Origin: Deltaproteobacteria bacterium
GTDB taxonomy: Bacteria; Desulfobacterota; DSM-4660; Desulfatiglandales; HGW-15
NCBI GenBank assembly: GCA_019310525.1
Contig: JAFDEE010000020.1
Coordinates: 1-40,076, forward strand
Length of the DNA: 40,076 bases
Reading direction: 5' to 3'
The notes below the pieces were generated by a model, which ran no database searches, was not told the DNA's origin, and saw only the letters and a list, made by a program, of their open reading frames with translations. How positions within the stretch are numbered: position 1 is the stretch's first letter; every line of letters begins with the position of its first letter. Position numbers and translations under genes: made by a program. Below are positions 1 to 8,285 of this stretch, piece by piece.

Positions 1-118
1 AGGGCCTGGGAAAAGGCCAATTGGCACTTCGGCTCATGGGGTTCAGTTACAATTGAGATTAGAGTACCAAGGCTTGATGCTTTCGATCCTTTTCTCTTCG
101 GAAGGATGGTTTGAGCAA

Positions 119-138
119 GGGCCGATGGCCCCTTTTCT
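119..138 (+). terminator. Candidate intrinsic terminator for a gene left of the window
   Basis: GGGCC and GGCCC arms (119-123 and 127-131) with a three-base loop are followed by CTTTTCT. This is a short, GC-rich hairpin with a T-rich tail on the plus strand. It would end a transcript entering from the left edge. Its sequence recurs inverted at 295-313, which serves the opposite strand. Confidence 0.4.
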
Positions 139-313
139 GAAGTGACCGGCGGGATTATCAGTGGGGGAAGCCGCAGCTCACGCTCTTCTTAGAGCGGGAG
201 AACGGCGGAGGGGGTCGGCCCGCCAGAAAGCGGCGGGCAGGTGTCCCCCGCTGATAAGCCGCTGAAAACACCAGCCCGGGAGCCTCCGAACGAAAGAAAA
301 GGCGCCATCGGCC
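120..313. repeat. 194-bp non-coding block bounded by 19-bp inverted repeats, with an inner 13-bp stem
   Basis: The ends 120-138 and 295-313 are inverted copies matching at 18 of 19 positions. Inside, 155-167 pairs with 245-257 over 13 positions (one G-T). Two further perfect hairpins sit in the middle: CGCTCT/AGAGCG at 181-196 and GCCCGCC/GGCGGGC at 218-238. No convincing reading frame covers the block. The outer repeats can be read as convergent terminators, as terminal repeats of a miniature element, or as the closing stem of a structured RNA. I do not recognise the family, and comparison with 6S, RNase P, SRP and cobalamin RNAs from memory gave no match. The rest of 1-334 holds only a small hairpin at 86-107. 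Confidence 0.55.
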
Positions 314-315
314 TT
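293..315 (-). terminator. Candidate intrinsic terminator of the exporter operon
   Basis: On the minus strand, 20 bases past the tolC-type stop codon, AAGGC and GCCTT arms (315-311 and 303-299) enclose a seven-base loop and run into TTCTTT. This is a plausible end for the tetR-to-tolC transcript. The stem is short, so the call is moderate. Confidence 0.45.
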
Positions 316-334
316 AACAGGCAGACGTCTGCTT

Positions 335-1684
335 TTAGTATTCCCCGACGGCCCTTTTTAGCCTGGCCTTGGCCAGATTGTGCTCGTAAAGTGCGTTGTA
401 ATAATTGGTCCGGGCCTGGGTAAGGAGGGTCTGGGCGTCCAGCACCTCTGTGATGGTGGTTACCTGGGCCTTGTATCGCTCCTCGTTCACCCTCAGGTTT
501 TCTTCGGCCTGTTCCACGGCCTTTTGGGTGACCGGGATGTTTTTGGCGGCCACTTCAAGGTCCAGGAGGGCCTTACGAATATCCAGGGAAACGGCGTCTT
601 TCACCGATTCGCGGGTGTGCTGGAGCTGTTTTTTTACGCTTTCTTTTTCCCGAACAGCATCCTTGGTTTTGCCCCATTCGAAAAAGGTCCAGCTCAAGGC
701 GGCCGTAACCTGCCAGTGGTTGGCATCATGAAAGGAGCTTCCCGAGACCCTCAGATCGTCTCCTTCCTTGATGTAATTGTAATTCAGGGCCACCTCAGGA
801 TAGAACTTGCTCTTTTCAAGGCGGATCTGTTGCTCAACCTGTCGAAGATTCATGTCGATTTCTTTAATCTCCGGGCGATTTTCGAGGGCCCTTTCAAGAA
901 GAGTTTTGAAATCAACGTGTTCCGGGCGGTAGATCAAGATGTCCTCGATTTCCAGGGGGGCGTCAACGGGTCTTGCAAGAACCCTGTTGAAGGCGCTCTT
1001 GGCCAATTCCACCCCGTTTCTGGCCCTTACTCGGTTTTGTTTCGCGTTGGCCAGCTCCACCTCGACCTTAAGAAGATCGTTTACAGGGATCATACCCACC
1101 TTGTAAAAACTCCTGGCCACCTCCACGTTTGATCTCAGGGATTCAACGGCCTTTTCTGCCACTTCGAGAGCCTTCTGGGCCTTGAGGACGCCGAAGTAGG
1201 CCTCCTTGACCCGGAGGATCAGGTCCAGCTTGCCGGCCTCGAGCTGGATCTTGGAAAGATCGATTCCCAGCTTGGCCAGTTCGTAAGCGCTTGTGAGGGC
1301 GAAACCGGTGAAGATGGGCTGGGTTACAGTCAATTTCCACTGGTAATTGTCCTGGGTATTGAGATCCCTCGCCGGGATCTCCCCCAGTCCTCCGAGGGAG
1401 ACAGGAGAACTTCGGGTAACCGAGTCAAGGTAGGTGAAACTGTAACTGGTGGAAAGCTTCGGGTAGAAACCTTTCCTGGCTTGCTCCTTCGCGAATTCAG
1501 CCTCCCGGAGTCGTTCTTCTTTCGCCTTGATCTCCCAGTTGTGGGCAAGGGCCTCCCTAATGCATTCTTCAAGGGAGTAAACCTTCTGAACGTTCTCCGC
1601 GAATAGCGTACCAGGAAGCCAGGCGACAAAGAGAAAAAGGAAAAACATGGTCCAACAGGGGGTTCTCGGATGGTTTCGTCTCAT
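335..1684 (-). CDS. TolC-family outer membrane efflux channel
   Basis: This outer-membrane/periplasmic channel protein (449 residues from the chosen start) would connect the neighbouring ABC exporter to the outside. A signal peptide is visible: basic MRRNHPR, a hydrophobic FFLFLFVAWL stretch, and cleavage near LFA-EN. The mature part has the two internally similar OEP halves of the family, with helical segments rich in A, L, E and K. The typical start of a repeat, YSLEECIREALAHN, follows the signal. ATG 1684 was chosen because GAGGTGACC precedes it and because the signal peptide then lies at the N-terminus. The open frame extends upstream to 1942, but that extension has no signal-like sequence. 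It is the last gene of the operon and is separated from the permease by 257 bases, where it may have its own promoter. Confidence 0.92.
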   Translation of the reverse strand: MRRNHPRTPCWTMFFLFLFVAWLPGTLFAENVQKVYSLEECIREALAHNWEIKAKEERLREAEFAKEQARKGFYPKLSTSYSFTYLDSVTRSSPVSLGGLGEIPARDLNTQDNYQWKLTVTQPIFTGFALTSAYELAKLGIDLSKIQLEAGKLDLILRVKEAYFGVLKAQKALEVAEKAVESLRSNVEVARSFYKVGMIPVNDLLKVEVELANAKQNRVRARNGVELAKSAFNRVLARPVDAPLEIEDILIYRPEHVDFKTLLERALENRPEIKEIDMNLRQVEQQIRLEKSKFYPEVALNYNYIKEGDDLRVSGSSFHDANHWQVTAALSWTFFEWGKTKDAVREKESVKKQLQHTRESVKDAVSLDIRKALLDLEVAAKNIPVTQKAVEQAEENLRVNEERYKAQVTTITEVLDAQTLLTQARTNYYNALYEHNLAKARLKRAVGEY

Positions 1685-1851
1685 GGTCACCTCGTTTTTA
1701 TTGAAAAGATGTTTTTCTTGGGCCTGGGTCCAAGGAGTTTGCTCCCCGCTCACAGCAGGAATCGCTTCCCCGGGAAACCGGAAGTTCGAAGAGGGCTGCT
1801 GCACGCTTATCGTGCCCCTGTATGCTTTCCCGAAGAGATCCGGCGACTCGT

Positions 1852-1879
1852 ATACTAGTGGAACTGAACATAATTTCAA
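1852..1879 (-). promoter_or_regulatory. Possible internal promoter for the TolC-type gene
   Basis: On the minus strand TTGAAA (1879-1874), a 16-base spacer and TAGTAT (1857-1852) lie in the unusually long gap between the last permease gene and the TolC-type gene. A small hairpin (GCACG/CGTGC, 1801-1815) follows in the presumed leader. It matches sigma70 boxes only partly. Confidence 0.3.
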
Positions 1880-1941
1880 GTCCTTTCGGCCCCCCGGCGC
1901 CCTTCCTCCTTTCCCTGGCCCAGGCATTGTGGGCCGTCCCA

Positions 1942-3072
1942 TTAGGAAAGGGTTTTTTTGAATCGGGATACGGCCAACAGGATGAATAGCAGGGCCAGTC
2001 CCAGTTGCGGAAGAATCGAAGGCCAGAGGGACTGGATGCCCAACCCTTTGAGTAACACTCCACGCAGGATCTCAAGGTACCATCGAACCGGGTCCAGAAA
2101 GGTTGCGTATTGAACCGGCAGAGGCATGTTCCGGACCGGGAACATGAACCCGCTCAAGAGCACCGCGGGCATGATGATCAGAAATGCCGTGAGCAGGGCC
2201 TGTTGCTGGGTGCCGGCGCTGACACTGATAAGGAGTGCCAGACCCACGTTCCCGACCAGAAAGACCCCCGTCATCACATAGAGAATCAGCCAGCTTCCCT
2301 TGACGGTTATACCGAAAAGCACCATGGCGATGATGAACATGGCCGTCATGATTATGTATCCCGTTATCACGTAAGGAACGGTTTTCCCCAGGATAAATTC
2401 CAGTTTGCTGATAGGGGTCACCATGATCTGCTCGATGGTGCCGATCTCCTTTTCCCTGACAATGGCGATGCTGGTGAGCAATATGCTGACGACAAGCAGC
2501 ATTGTGGCGATCAGCGCCGGGACGTAGTAGAGGCGGCTTTCCAGGTTCGGGTTGAACCAGGCGCGGGTCTCCATAATGACGGAAGCGGGTTCCTGGCCGG
2601 GACCCAGCGATCTCCCGATCCTTTCCTTGAGTTTCCGGTCTGCGAATCTCTCCACGATCTGCCGGGCATAACCGAATATGATGGAAGTGGTATTACTGTC
2701 CGTCCCGTCTGCCAGGATCTGCAACCTGGCCGTTCGCCCGGAAACCAGATCCTGCTCAAACCCCGCGGGAATATGAAGGGCGACCCGAACCCTTCCCCGG
2801 TCGAGGGCCCGTACCATTTCAGCCTGTGAACCGGCTGCCTCCCGGATCTCGAAATATCCGCTTGATGTGAAAGCCTCCAGGAACTCCCTGGAAGAAGGCG
2901 TTCGGTCGGAATCCAGCACCACGGTCCGGATTTCCATGACGTCCGTGGTCAGAGCGAAGGCCATGACCGCCATCTGAATGATCGGTACAACGAAGATCAC
3001 AATCCGCATCCTGGGGTCCCGGAACATCTGGAGAAATTCCTTTATCAACATGGATTTCAGCCGCTTCAACAT
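1942..3072 (-). CDS. ybhR: ABC-2 type exporter permease, YbhR-like
   Basis: Membrane subunit (376 residues) of an ABC-2 family exporter. The layout is that of the YhhJ/YbhR/YbhS family: a first membrane helix near residues 20-40 (IVIFVVPIIQMAVMAFALT), a large periplasmic domain of roughly 150 residues, then five hydrophobic segments between about 185 and 370. The conserved stretch RE-KEIGTIEQIMVTPIS lies between the second and third helices, and a LSGFMFPVRNMP-like motif is near the end. Its ATG follows the stop of the preceding permease gene by one base within GGAGTAGGAGATG, so the two are translationally coupled. It probably forms a heterodimer with the upstream permease, powered by the double ATPase. 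Confidence 0.9.
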   Translation of the reverse strand: MLKRLKSMLIKEFLQMFRDPRMRIVIFVVPIIQMAVMAFALTTDVMEIRTVVLDSDRTPSSREFLEAFTSSGYFEIREAAGSQAEMVRALDRGRVRVALHIPAGFEQDLVSGRTARLQILADGTDSNTTSIIFGYARQIVERFADRKLKERIGRSLGPGQEPASVIMETRAWFNPNLESRLYYVPALIATMLLVVSILLTSIAIVREKEIGTIEQIMVTPISKLEFILGKTVPYVITGYIIMTAMFIIAMVLFGITVKGSWLILYVMTGVFLVGNVGLALLISVSAGTQQQALLTAFLIIMPAVLLSGFMFPVRNMPLPVQYATFLDPVRWYLEILRGVLLKGLGIQSLWPSILPQLGLALLFILLAVSRFKKTLS

Positions 3073-3075
3073 CTC

Positions 3076-4209
3076 CTACTCCAGTTTCATCTTCATGCGT
3101 TTAATGGAAAGGACCACCATGAAAAGGGCATATATTGCAAGCAGCAAGGCGTTGAACCACAGGATTTCCAGCCCGATCCCCTTTAGATAGATCCCCCTGA
3201 GAAGGGAAATGAAGTACCGCGCGGGCACGATGTAGGTCAGGCACTGGATGGGAAAGGGCATGTTTTCGATGGCGAACACGAAGCCGCTCAGGAGCATGGT
3301 GGGGAGAAAACCCGCGAGAAGGGCCGCTTGGTTGGCCAGGACCTGTTTTTTAAGGCTCACGCTGAGCATCATGCCGAAGAAGAGGGCGCCCGTCAAAAAC
3401 ACCGTGGACACCAGGAACACGAGGGCGGTGCTGCCCCTCAGTGGCACGCCGAAGAACCACTGGCCCACCAGGACGGCGGTGGCCACGTCCGCCAGGCCGA
3501 TGGCGAAGTAAGGGGTTATCTTCCCGAAGATCAGTTCAGGACCCCGGAGAGGGGTACTGATGAGCTGCTCCATGGTCCCCATTTCCCATTCCCGGGCCAC
3601 TGTGACACTCGTGAGCATGGCCGCGATGACGATCATGACGATGGCGATGATCCCGGGGATGAGCACGTTTTGACTCCTCAGGTCGGGGTTGTACCAGGCC
3701 CTGGGCTCCATCTCCACGGGCGGGGCGGGTTCGGGGAGGCCGCGGAAGCGGGCCTGTTCCACCTGGATCTTCCCGGCGTAAAGCATCCCGATTCCACGGA
3801 CATAACCCAGGGCCAGACGGGAAGTATTGGCGTCGCTGCCGTCTGCGATCACCTGCACCCGGGTTTTGCCTCCGCCGAGGACATTGTCGGCGAAATCAGA
3901 CGGTATGACGATGGCGATTATGGCCCGGCCCTTCTCCAGGGCCTCCTGGACGGCGCGGTAGGTGTCGAGATAGTCCACGATGGAGAAATAGGGAGAGCCG
4001 TCGAAAAGGCTCAGGAGTTCCCGGCTCTGGGGTGTTCGGGATCGGTCCCAGACCACGGTGGGTACGTTTTTCAGGTCCAGATTGAGGGCATAACCGAACA
4101 GCATGATGAGAATCATGGGAATGGCCAGGGCCAGGAAGAGGCTCCGCCAGTCCCGCAATACATGGAGAAACTCCTTCTTGATCATGGCCTTGAGGCGTCG
4201 CGGATTCAT
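3076..4209 (-). CDS. ybhS: ABC-2 type exporter permease, YbhS-like
   Basis: Second ABC-2 permease (377 residues), clearly paralogous to the one downstream. It has an N-terminal helix around residues 25-42 (LFLALAIPMILIMLFGYAL), a periplasmic domain, then a cluster of helices. REWEMGTMEQLISTPL corresponds to REKEIGTIEQIMVTPI in its partner, and LSGFVFAIENMP corresponds to LSGFMFPVRNMP. The start ATG overlaps the stop of the ATPase gene by four bases (ATGA), which is typical of a tightly coupled operon. The E. coli order ybhG-ybhF-ybhS-ybhR is reproduced here. Confidence 0.9.
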   Translation of the reverse strand: MNPRRLKAMIKKEFLHVLRDWRSLFLALAIPMILIMLFGYALNLDLKNVPTVVWDRSRTPQSRELLSLFDGSPYFSIVDYLDTYRAVQEALEKGRAIIAIVIPSDFADNVLGGGKTRVQVIADGSDANTSRLALGYVRGIGMLYAGKIQVEQARFRGLPEPAPPVEMEPRAWYNPDLRSQNVLIPGIIAIVMIVIAAMLTSVTVAREWEMGTMEQLISTPLRGPELIFGKITPYFAIGLADVATAVLVGQWFFGVPLRGSTALVFLVSTVFLTGALFFGMMLSVSLKKQVLANQAALLAGFLPTMLLSGFVFAIENMPFPIQCLTYIVPARYFISLLRGIYLKGIGLEILWFNALLLAIYALFMVVLSIKRMKMKLE

Positions 4210-6194
4210 GGCGCATCTCCTCCGGTTCCCGGGCTGTTTTCCCCTGTTTCCCCCCGCTCCACGGCCTCGACCAGTGAAACGAAGACGTCCTCCAGGGTGG
4301 GCAGGATTTTTTCGATGCCTTGGATCTCCTTGCCCTTCTGCTCCAGGGTGCGCCGAATGGCTTGTTCGGCGGATCTCGCGTCTTCCACCACGGCATGGAG
4401 CCCGGCTCCGAAAAGGGCGATCTCCCGAACTTCCGGGAGCCTGGCGAGATCATCCATGACATCCTGAGGAGCGGTGCAGCGCACATCCAGGATCTCCTCG
4501 CGAAGCATCCCGGTCTTGAGTTCGACGGGAGTGCCCACGGCCACCAGGCTTCCCCGGTAGATGAGGGCGATGCGGTTACAATACTCCGCCTCATCCATAT
4601 AATGGGTCGTGACGAAGACGGTCACCCCGCGCTCCGCCATATCGTAGATGAGGTCCCAGAAACGCCTCCGGCTTAAGGGATCCACTCCGCTTGTGGGTTC
4701 GTCCAGGAAGATGATGGGCGGTTCGTGGAGCACAGCGCAGGCCATGGCGAGACGTTGTTTCCACCCCCCACTCAGGATCGAGGTGAGGCTTTGGAGGTGT
4801 CTTTCCAGCCCTGCCATGGCTACAGCCCAGGACTTTCTCTCTTCGAGGCGGGAGCCGTGGAGACCGTAAATGCCCCCGTAAAAATCGATGTTCTCCTCGA
4901 CCGTCAGGTCCTCGTACAGAGAGAATTTCTGACTCATATAACCGATATGCCTCTTGATTTCTTCAGGCTGGGTCCGGATATCAAAACCCGCAACAGTTCC
5001 CCCGCCCTCGCTGGGTCTTAGGAGGCCGCAGAGCATCCGGATGACGGTGCTCTTTCCCGCCCCGTTTGGCCCGAGGAACCCGAAAATTTCTCCGCGCCGC
5101 ACCTCGAAACTGACCCTGTCCACCGCAACGAAGGTGCCGAACCGTCGGGTCAGATGATCCACCCGGACGGAGAATCCATCCAGATCCCGGGGAACGGATC
5201 CCGTGTCCGGGAGAGCAGGAGGAACCGAGAGGGGCATGAGGGAATCGGCGTCTTCTCCGGCTTTGGAGACCAGGTGCACGAAGACATCCTCCAGGGAAGC
5301 CGCCCGCTGGCGGATTTCATCGTAGGGAATTCCACCCCGGTCCAGCAGGTGACGGATATCCTCGCGGGCCTTCTCGAACTCATCGCAGGTGACATGCACG
5401 CGGTCCCCGTGAATCTCCACTTCCTTCCACTTTCGGGCCTCCCGGATCAGTCTGCTCGCTTCCTTGGCCCGGGCCGTCCGTACCGAAAGGATGCCCCCGG
5501 GCATCAATCCCCTTATCTCCTCGGGTGTCCCCTCCGCAAGCAGCCTCCCCCTGTCCAGGAGCCCAACCCGGTTGCAGCGCTCGGCCTCATCCATGTAAGC
5601 AGTGGTCACCAGGATGGAAACCCCCTCCCTGAGGAGCCTGTAGAGAATGCGCCAGAAGTCCCGGCGGCTCACAGGGTCCACCCCGTTGGTGGGTTCGTCC
5701 AGGAGCAGCACCTTGGGGGTGTGGATCAGGGCACAAACAAGTTGGAGCTTCTGTTTCATCCCACCCGAAAGGCGCCCCGCCCGCCGTTTCGTGAACGGGC
5801 CCATGGCACTGAAATCCAGGAGACGGTTGATGACCTGCCTCCTCCCTTTTCGCGGAACACCGTAGAGATCGGCATAGAACTCGATGTTTTCCAGAACCGT
5901 CAGGTCTTCGTAGAGGCCGAACCGCTGGCTCATGTAAGCCAGGTTGTCCTTGACCTTCCCCTGCTGGGTCCGGACGTCGAATCCGGCGATGCGGACCTCC
6001 CCTTGGGTCGGATCCAGGATGCTCGAGAGCATGCGCAGAGTGGTGGTCTTGCCCGCTCCGTCAGGACCCACCAACCCGTAGATCTCTCCGGGTGCGACCC
6101 GTATGCTCAAGTCCCTCACCGCCGTAAGGTCCCCGAACCTCTTGGTGAGGCAGTCGGCGTAGATCGCGGGGTCCCTATTCTCCATGGCTTTCAT
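4206..6194 (-). CDS. ybhF: Double-domain ABC exporter ATPase, YbhF-like
   Basis: A 662-residue cytoplasmic ATPase with two complete nucleotide-binding domains in one chain, as in YbhF. Domain 1 has Walker A GPDGAGKTT, signature LSGGMKQKL and Walker B LLLDEPTNGVDP. Domain 2 has Walker A GPNGAGKST, signature LSGGWKQRL and Walker B IFLDEPTSGVDP. Each domain ends in a C-terminal extension with the SLEDVFV/TLEDVFVSLV motif of drug-exporter ATPases. ATG 6194 overlaps the end of the HlyD-type gene by 20 bases, and a GAGG lies seven bases before it. ATG 6185 is the alternative. The open frame continues upstream inside the hlyD-type gene but is low-complexity there and not family-like. It powers the two ABC-2 permeases. 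Confidence 0.92.
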   Translation of the reverse strand: MKAMENRDPAIYADCLTKRFGDLTAVRDLSIRVAPGEIYGLVGPDGAGKTTTLRMLSSILDPTQGEVRIAGFDVRTQQGKVKDNLAYMSQRFGLYEDLTVLENIEFYADLYGVPRKGRRQVINRLLDFSAMGPFTKRRAGRLSGGMKQKLQLVCALIHTPKVLLLDEPTNGVDPVSRRDFWRILYRLLREGVSILVTTAYMDEAERCNRVGLLDRGRLLAEGTPEEIRGLMPGGILSVRTARAKEASRLIREARKWKEVEIHGDRVHVTCDEFEKAREDIRHLLDRGGIPYDEIRQRAASLEDVFVHLVSKAGEDADSLMPLSVPPALPDTGSVPRDLDGFSVRVDHLTRRFGTFVAVDRVSFEVRRGEIFGFLGPNGAGKSTVIRMLCGLLRPSEGGGTVAGFDIRTQPEEIKRHIGYMSQKFSLYEDLTVEENIDFYGGIYGLHGSRLEERKSWAVAMAGLERHLQSLTSILSGGWKQRLAMACAVLHEPPIIFLDEPTSGVDPLSRRRFWDLIYDMAERGVTVFVTTHYMDEAEYCNRIALIYRGSLVAVGTPVELKTGMLREEILDVRCTAPQDVMDDLARLPEVREIALFGAGLHAVVEDARSAEQAIRRTLEQKGKEIQGIEKILPTLEDVFVSLVEAVERGETGENSPGTGGDAP

Positions 6195-7377
6195 CGGCGG
6201 CCTCGATAACGGCATCCGCAGGCATTCCCGGCTTGAGTTCGCCCTCAGGGTTCGGGAGGTCGATCTTGACCCGGTACACGAGCTTGACCCGCTCATCGTG
6301 GGTTTCCACCGACTTGGGTGTAAACTCGGCCTCGCTGCTGATAAAACTCACGTGACCTCGGAAAGTCTTTTTCGGGATAGTGTCGGTGCGGACCTCCACC
6401 GGTTGTCCCAGTTTTATGTGCCCGAGATCCCTCTCATTCACGTAGGCGCGAAGCCAGACCCGGTCGAGGATCCCGATGGTCACAACGGGGGAGCCGACCT
6501 GGAGGTATTCGCCGGGCTCGGCGGCCTTGCTCAGGACCACGCCGCTGAAGGGGGCCCGAAGCCGGGTGTATTCGAGTTGTTGCCGGGCCTGCTGCAAGGC
6601 CACCTCAGCGAGCCGAACTCTTGCCCGAGCCTGGTCGATGGTTTCCTTGCGGGGGCCTTCCTTGACCAGGGCGTAAGCAGCCTCGGCCTCACGGAGGATC
6701 GCCTTTGCGTGGGAGATCTTCTCCTCCCTGGCCCCTTCCCTGCGAAGGCTCAGCCTTTCCCTCGCACTCGCGAGCCTCGCCCGGGCCTCTTCGTATGCGC
6801 TCAAGGCCGACTCGTATTTTTTCCGAATGATATCGTACTCCCGCTCGCTGATTACACCCTCCCTCCGGAGCTTTCCGAAGCGTTTATCATCCGACCGGGC
6901 GAGTTCCAACCGGGCCTGGGCCCCCTGAAGGACGGCCCGAGCCCTTTCGACCTCGGCCTCGGCGTTCGATATTTCCTGAGAACGGCTGCCCCGCTCAAGT
7001 TCCAGCAGCAATGCCCTGGCCTGTGCCACCCTGGCCTCTGCCCTCAGGATCTCCTCTTTGCGGCTGCCCGTCTCGAGTTCAGCAAGGGCGGCTCGGGCCT
7101 GTGCCAGATTGGCCTTTGCCCGGGCAACGGCCAGTTCCTGGTCCGTGTCGTCCAACCTGGCGATCAATTGGCCTTTCCGGACCTCTTCGCCCTCGTCCAC
7201 GAGGCGTTCCAGGAGCCTTCCCGGAATTCTGAAGCCGATGCGGGCATCGGTCACCTCGATGTTTCCGGAAAGGATGATAGGGGAGGAATTCTCCCTGTCA
7301 CGGGACAGGAGGTAGTATCCCAGGAGTCCCGCAAGGATCAGGATCATCAGGAGCATGACACGCTTTTTCTTGTTCAT
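6175..7377 (-). CDS. ybhG: HlyD/YbhG-type periplasmic adaptor (membrane fusion protein)
   Basis: Periplasmic adaptor of 400 residues linking the inner-membrane ABC exporter to the TolC channel. A single N-terminal membrane anchor (residues about 8-24, VMLLMILILAGLLGYYLL) is followed by a biotinyl-lipoyl half (ISGNIEV/IGFRIPGRL-like), a long alpha-helical hairpin (about 70-290), the returning lipoyl strand (LRAPFSGVVLSKAAEPGEYL) and a beta-barrel domain. The hairpin contains several near-repeats of the pattern G-R-EEI-A-A-V-A-A-L. The gene follows the TetR gene after 144 bases and overlaps the ATPase gene. AGGA precedes the ATG. Confidence 0.92.
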   Translation of the reverse strand: MNKKKRVMLLMILILAGLLGYYLLSRDRENSSPIILSGNIEVTDARIGFRIPGRLLERLVDEGEEVRKGQLIARLDDTDQELAVARAKANLAQARAALAELETGSRKEEILRAEARVAQARALLLELERGSRSQEISNAEAEVERARAVLQGAQARLELARSDDKRFGKLRREGVISEREYDIIRKKYESALSAYEEARARLASARERLSLRREGAREEKISHAKAILREAEAAYALVKEGPRKETIDQARARVRLAEVALQQARQQLEYTRLRAPFSGVVLSKAAEPGEYLQVGSPVVTIGILDRVWLRAYVNERDLGHIKLGQPVEVRTDTIPKKTFRGHVSFISSEAEFTPKSVETHDERVKLVYRVKIDLPNPEGELKPGMPADAVIEAADESHGE

Positions 7378-7521
7378 GGGAATGTCCTGCCTTTTCGCAA
7401 GATGGTTGTTTTATTGTCCCATCCGGGGAATGAGAGAATCTTCGGCCCCTTGGCCCCTAAGCTTACGGCTTCAGTCGATAGTAGTTTGCTTTCCAGCAGC
7501 CCTCCAATGTGAAGGGGATAC

Positions 7522-8154
7522 TCATGGACGCCTCAGGGCCCTTATGATTAGTTCCTCGATCTCGGAGGCCGGATCGCGCATCCCCCGGTCCAGTTGCCGG
7601 AGGCTCTTGATGAATTCTTCCCGCCTGGCCGCAATGGTCTCCATTCTTCTCCTCATGACCATGGGACCCACTATCATCAGGTGGACGATCGTGGGCCTGG
7701 CCTCAATAAAGACGCCCCTTTTGGCTCCTTCTTGAAGGATCCCGGAAAGAACGGTCACGATCCGCTTGAGGTCGAGCAGGATCTCATCCGGCAGATGGTG
7801 TCCGCCTGAAGCGATTTCCCGGATTATGATCGGGGAAAAGCTTGGATGCTCTTTCATGAGTCCGGCCAGAGTGCGCACATAGAGCCTTAATTTTTCCTCC
7901 GGGGGGTCTTCCTCCTGCATACTATTCTCCAGCTGTTCCGCCACATGGAGAAAAACCCGGTGAAGGACCTCTGAGTAAAGGGTCTCTTTGTCCCCGATCC
8001 GGTAATAGATCATGGCCTTGTTGACACCGGCTCTTCGGGCGATCTCATCCACCCTGGCACCTTCAAAACCTGACTCTGCAAAGACCTCCAGGGCGGCGTC
8101 CAGGATTTCCCGCACAGCCTGCTCCCTTTTTGGCCGTAACTGCCCGCTTTTCAT
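7522..8154 (-). CDS. TetR/AcrR-family repressor of the exporter operon
   Basis: A 210-residue one-component regulator. The N-terminal 60 residues form the TetR DNA-binding domain: REQAVREILDAALEVFAESGFEGARVDEIARRAGVNKAMIYYRI contains the helix-turn-helix ending in the classical Y-Y of the recognition helix. The rest is helical, as expected for a ligand-binding/dimerisation domain with TetR_C-like sequence. It is the first gene of the exporter operon and is preceded by a promoter with a perfect palindrome just downstream of its -10 box, so autorepression and operon repression are likely. In E. coli the comparable ybhFSR genes are controlled by a TetR protein (CecR/YbiH). Orthology to CecR is inferred from context. 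AAAGG precedes the ATG. Confidence 0.9.
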   Translation of the reverse strand: MKSGQLRPKREQAVREILDAALEVFAESGFEGARVDEIARRAGVNKAMIYYRIGDKETLYSEVLHRVFLHVAEQLENSMQEEDPPEEKLRLYVRTLAGLMKEHPSFSPIIIREIASGGHHLPDEILLDLKRIVTVLSGILQEGAKRGVFIEARPTIVHLMIVGPMVMRRRMETIAARREEFIKSLRQLDRGMRDPASEIEELIIRALRRP

Positions 8155-8182
8155 GATAAACCTTTCGTTTAGACTGTATAGT

Positions 8183-8202
8183 TTAACTAAACGGTTAGTT
8201 AA
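8183..8202. promoter_or_regulatory. Perfect palindromic operator, probably bound by the adjacent TetR repressor
   Basis: TTAACTAA, four bases and TTAGTTAA form an exact 8-bp inverted repeat. It lies 8 bases downstream of the -10 box and 28 bases before the repressor start codon. A repressor bound there would block initiation. The size and dyad form suit a TetR dimer, but the assignment to this repressor is inference from position. Confidence 0.8.
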
Positions 8203-8210
8203 TAATGGCG

Positions 8211-8239
8211 AATATAATTTCTGCCCTTACCGTTGTCAA
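8211..8239 (-). promoter_or_regulatory. Strong sigma70-type promoter of the exporter operon
   Basis: On the minus strand a consensus -35 TTGACA (8239-8234) is followed by exactly 17 bases and TATATT (8216-8211). The predicted start near 8204 is at the edge of the palindrome 8183-8202. Confidence 0.8.
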
Positions 8240-8255
8240 GGGAAAAATCATACGG

Positions 8256-8285
8256 AAAAAGTTGGTCTGAATTGTAATGATTCAG
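8256..8285 (-). terminator. Candidate terminator of the peptide ABC operon
   Basis: On the minus strand CTGAAT and ATTCAG arms (8285-8280 and 8272-8267) enclose a seven-base loop, and CTTTTT follows a few bases later. The stop codon of the ATPase gene lies inside the 5' arm. The stem is only six pairs, so the call is tentative. Confidence 0.4.

Noticed and set aside
3328-4467. A 379-codon plus-strand open frame rich in H, D and G
   Set aside because: Antisense shadow of the YbhS-like permease and the ATPase; no domain or plausible start signal.
8173-8202. Alternative tetR promoter (TTAACT, 16 bases, TATACA) on the minus strand
   Set aside because: The boxes are weaker and coincide with the palindromic operator; the TTGACA-N17-TATATT pair just upstream is much better.
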